In this document: one piece after another, positions 14,724 through 15,214 of the stretch
Layout: every line of letters begins with the position of its first letter
Numbering within the stretch: position 1 is the first letter of the stretch
Source of the DNA: an uncultured Flavobacteriales bacterium
GTDB taxonomy: Bacteria; Bacteroidota; Bacteroidia; Flavobacteriales_D; Crocinitomicaceae
Length of the DNA: 15,214 nucleotides
Direction of reading: 5' to 3'
NCBI GenBank assembly: GCA_905479845.1
Contig: CAJQOB010000216.1
Span: forward strand, 1 to 15,214
Notes under the pieces: generated by a model
What the model was told of the DNA's origin: nothing
The model's input: only the letters and a program-made list of their open reading frames with translations
Database searches by the model: none
Program-made: the position numbers and the translations under genes

Positions 14724-15214
14724 AAGTACTCTCAGTCATAATAGTTCTTTTGGTTTTAGGCTCTTGTACGGAACCTACTTACACGCCAAAACCACCAACG
14801 TATTTGAGGCTTGAATTACCTGAACCGAATTACGTCGAATACAACGATAGCTGTTCCTACACTTTCAATTTATCCAGTTTATACAAAGTGGCAAACGCAC
14901 CAGATCAAGCGCCGGGAACTTGTCACAAGAGAATCGACTTGGGGCCACTGAATGGAATGGCATACATTCGTTATTGGGACATGAATCAACCTTTGTCTTA
15001 CTACGTGAATAGTGCGAATGACGAAATCGACAAGCACAAATTGAAAGCCGACAATATCGTGAATGAAACTATTATTCGACCAGAAGACAGAGTTTTTGGA
15101 AGCTTTTTTGAGCTTCAGGGAGATGTTGCCACACCCTTCCAGTTTTACCTAACGGATAGCACATCTCGTTTTCTATATTGCGAAGTACTGTTCAATTCAA
15201 CTCCAAATTACGAT
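14720..15214 (+). CDS. gldD: GldD gliding-motility lipoprotein (3' partial)
   Basis: ATG 14720 overlaps the gldE stop by four bases, and the frame is open to the window edge (165 residues visible, with perhaps 20-30 missing judging from the usual GldD length). The N-terminus MKVLSVIIVLLVLGSC is a lipoprotein signal with the lipobox VLGSC (Cys16), followed by a Pro/Thr-rich linker (TPKPPTYLRLELPEP). Family-like segments include GTCHKRIDLGPLNGMAYIRYWDM, LSYYVNSANDEIDKHKLKAD and GSFFELQGDVATPFQFYLTDS. GldD is a membrane-attached component required for gliding and, in Flavobacterium, for T9SS-dependent surface proteins. It probably acts with GldE next door. The window also contains two likely T9SS cargo genes. 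Confidence 0.93.
   Translation, partial: MKVLSVIIVLLVLGSCTEPTYTPKPPTYLRLELPEPNYVEYNDSCSYTFNLSSLYKVANAPDQAPGTCHKRIDLGPLNGMAYIRYWDMNQPLSYYVNSANDEIDKHKLKADNIVNETIIRPEDRVFGSFFELQGDVATPFQFYLTDSTSRFLYCEVLFNSTPNYD

Noticed and set aside
1..15214. Defence, phage, CRISPR or mobile elements
   Set aside because: No repeat-spacer pattern, transposase, integrase, toxin-antitoxin pair or tRNA-like cloverleaf was seen; the genes are recognised core or lineage families.

Overview
The window looks like chromosomal core DNA from a gliding-type Bacteroidetes (Flavobacteriia-like) bacterium. The evidence is a mutY-ssb-gldE-gldD cluster, two secreted proteins with type IX secretion (T9SS) sorting domains (one type B 'gliding motility-associated C-terminal' domain, one type A), a Bacteroidetes-style dihydroorotase and HU, a DUF4296 lipoprotein, and start sites that mostly lack strong Shine-Dalgarno sequences. 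The genus cannot be named from this. I see no mobile element, phage, CRISPR array, tRNA or rRNA, and no sign of an accessory island.

Layout. (1) 1-1388, +: 3' end of a large SprB-repeat/PKD T9SS cargo protein. (2) 1400-3423, -: a two-gene unit, a flippase-like multi-membrane protein followed by a membrane GT2 glycosyltransferase (4-base overlap). (3) 3437-5190, +: ruvC, an AhpD-like peroxidase-family protein and a DUF1801/YdeI-like protein. (4) 5192-7583, -: polyprenol-phosphate mannosyltransferase-like GT2, dihydroorotase (pyrC) and a DUF4296 lipoprotein, joined by two ATGA overlaps. (5) 7694-9070, +: an LVIVD-repeat (choice-of-anchor B) T9SS cargo. (6) 9060-11686, -: HU, then a 30-residue very basic ribosomal-type protein (bS22/COX24-like), then RNase G/E, then RecX; a rho-independent terminator lies after HU and another between the small gene and RNase G. 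(7) 11791-15214, +: mutY, ssb, gldE and the start of gldD.

Themes. DNA maintenance and recombination genes are scattered through the window: ruvC (junction resolution), recX (RecA regulation), mutY (repair of A opposite 8-oxoG), ssb and HU. GldE and GldD belong to the gliding/T9SS apparatus, and the window also holds two likely T9SS cargoes. Two separate GT2 genes and a flippase-like protein point to envelope glycan or lipid-linked sugar chemistry. Coding density is extreme: six same-strand gene pairs overlap by 1-4 bases, and the three convergent pairs are separated by 11 bases, 1 base, or overlap by 11 bases.

Most interesting points: the 30-residue basic gene between two terminators; the terminator-like hairpin only 25 bases upstream of the RNase G start, which suggests attenuation or autoregulation; and three proteins whose normally invariant positions differ (dihydroorotase HxH to QxH, HU Pro63 to Ile, MutY Fe-S loop one residue short). 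I found no wholly new multi-gene system, and the window reads mostly as ordinary core genome.
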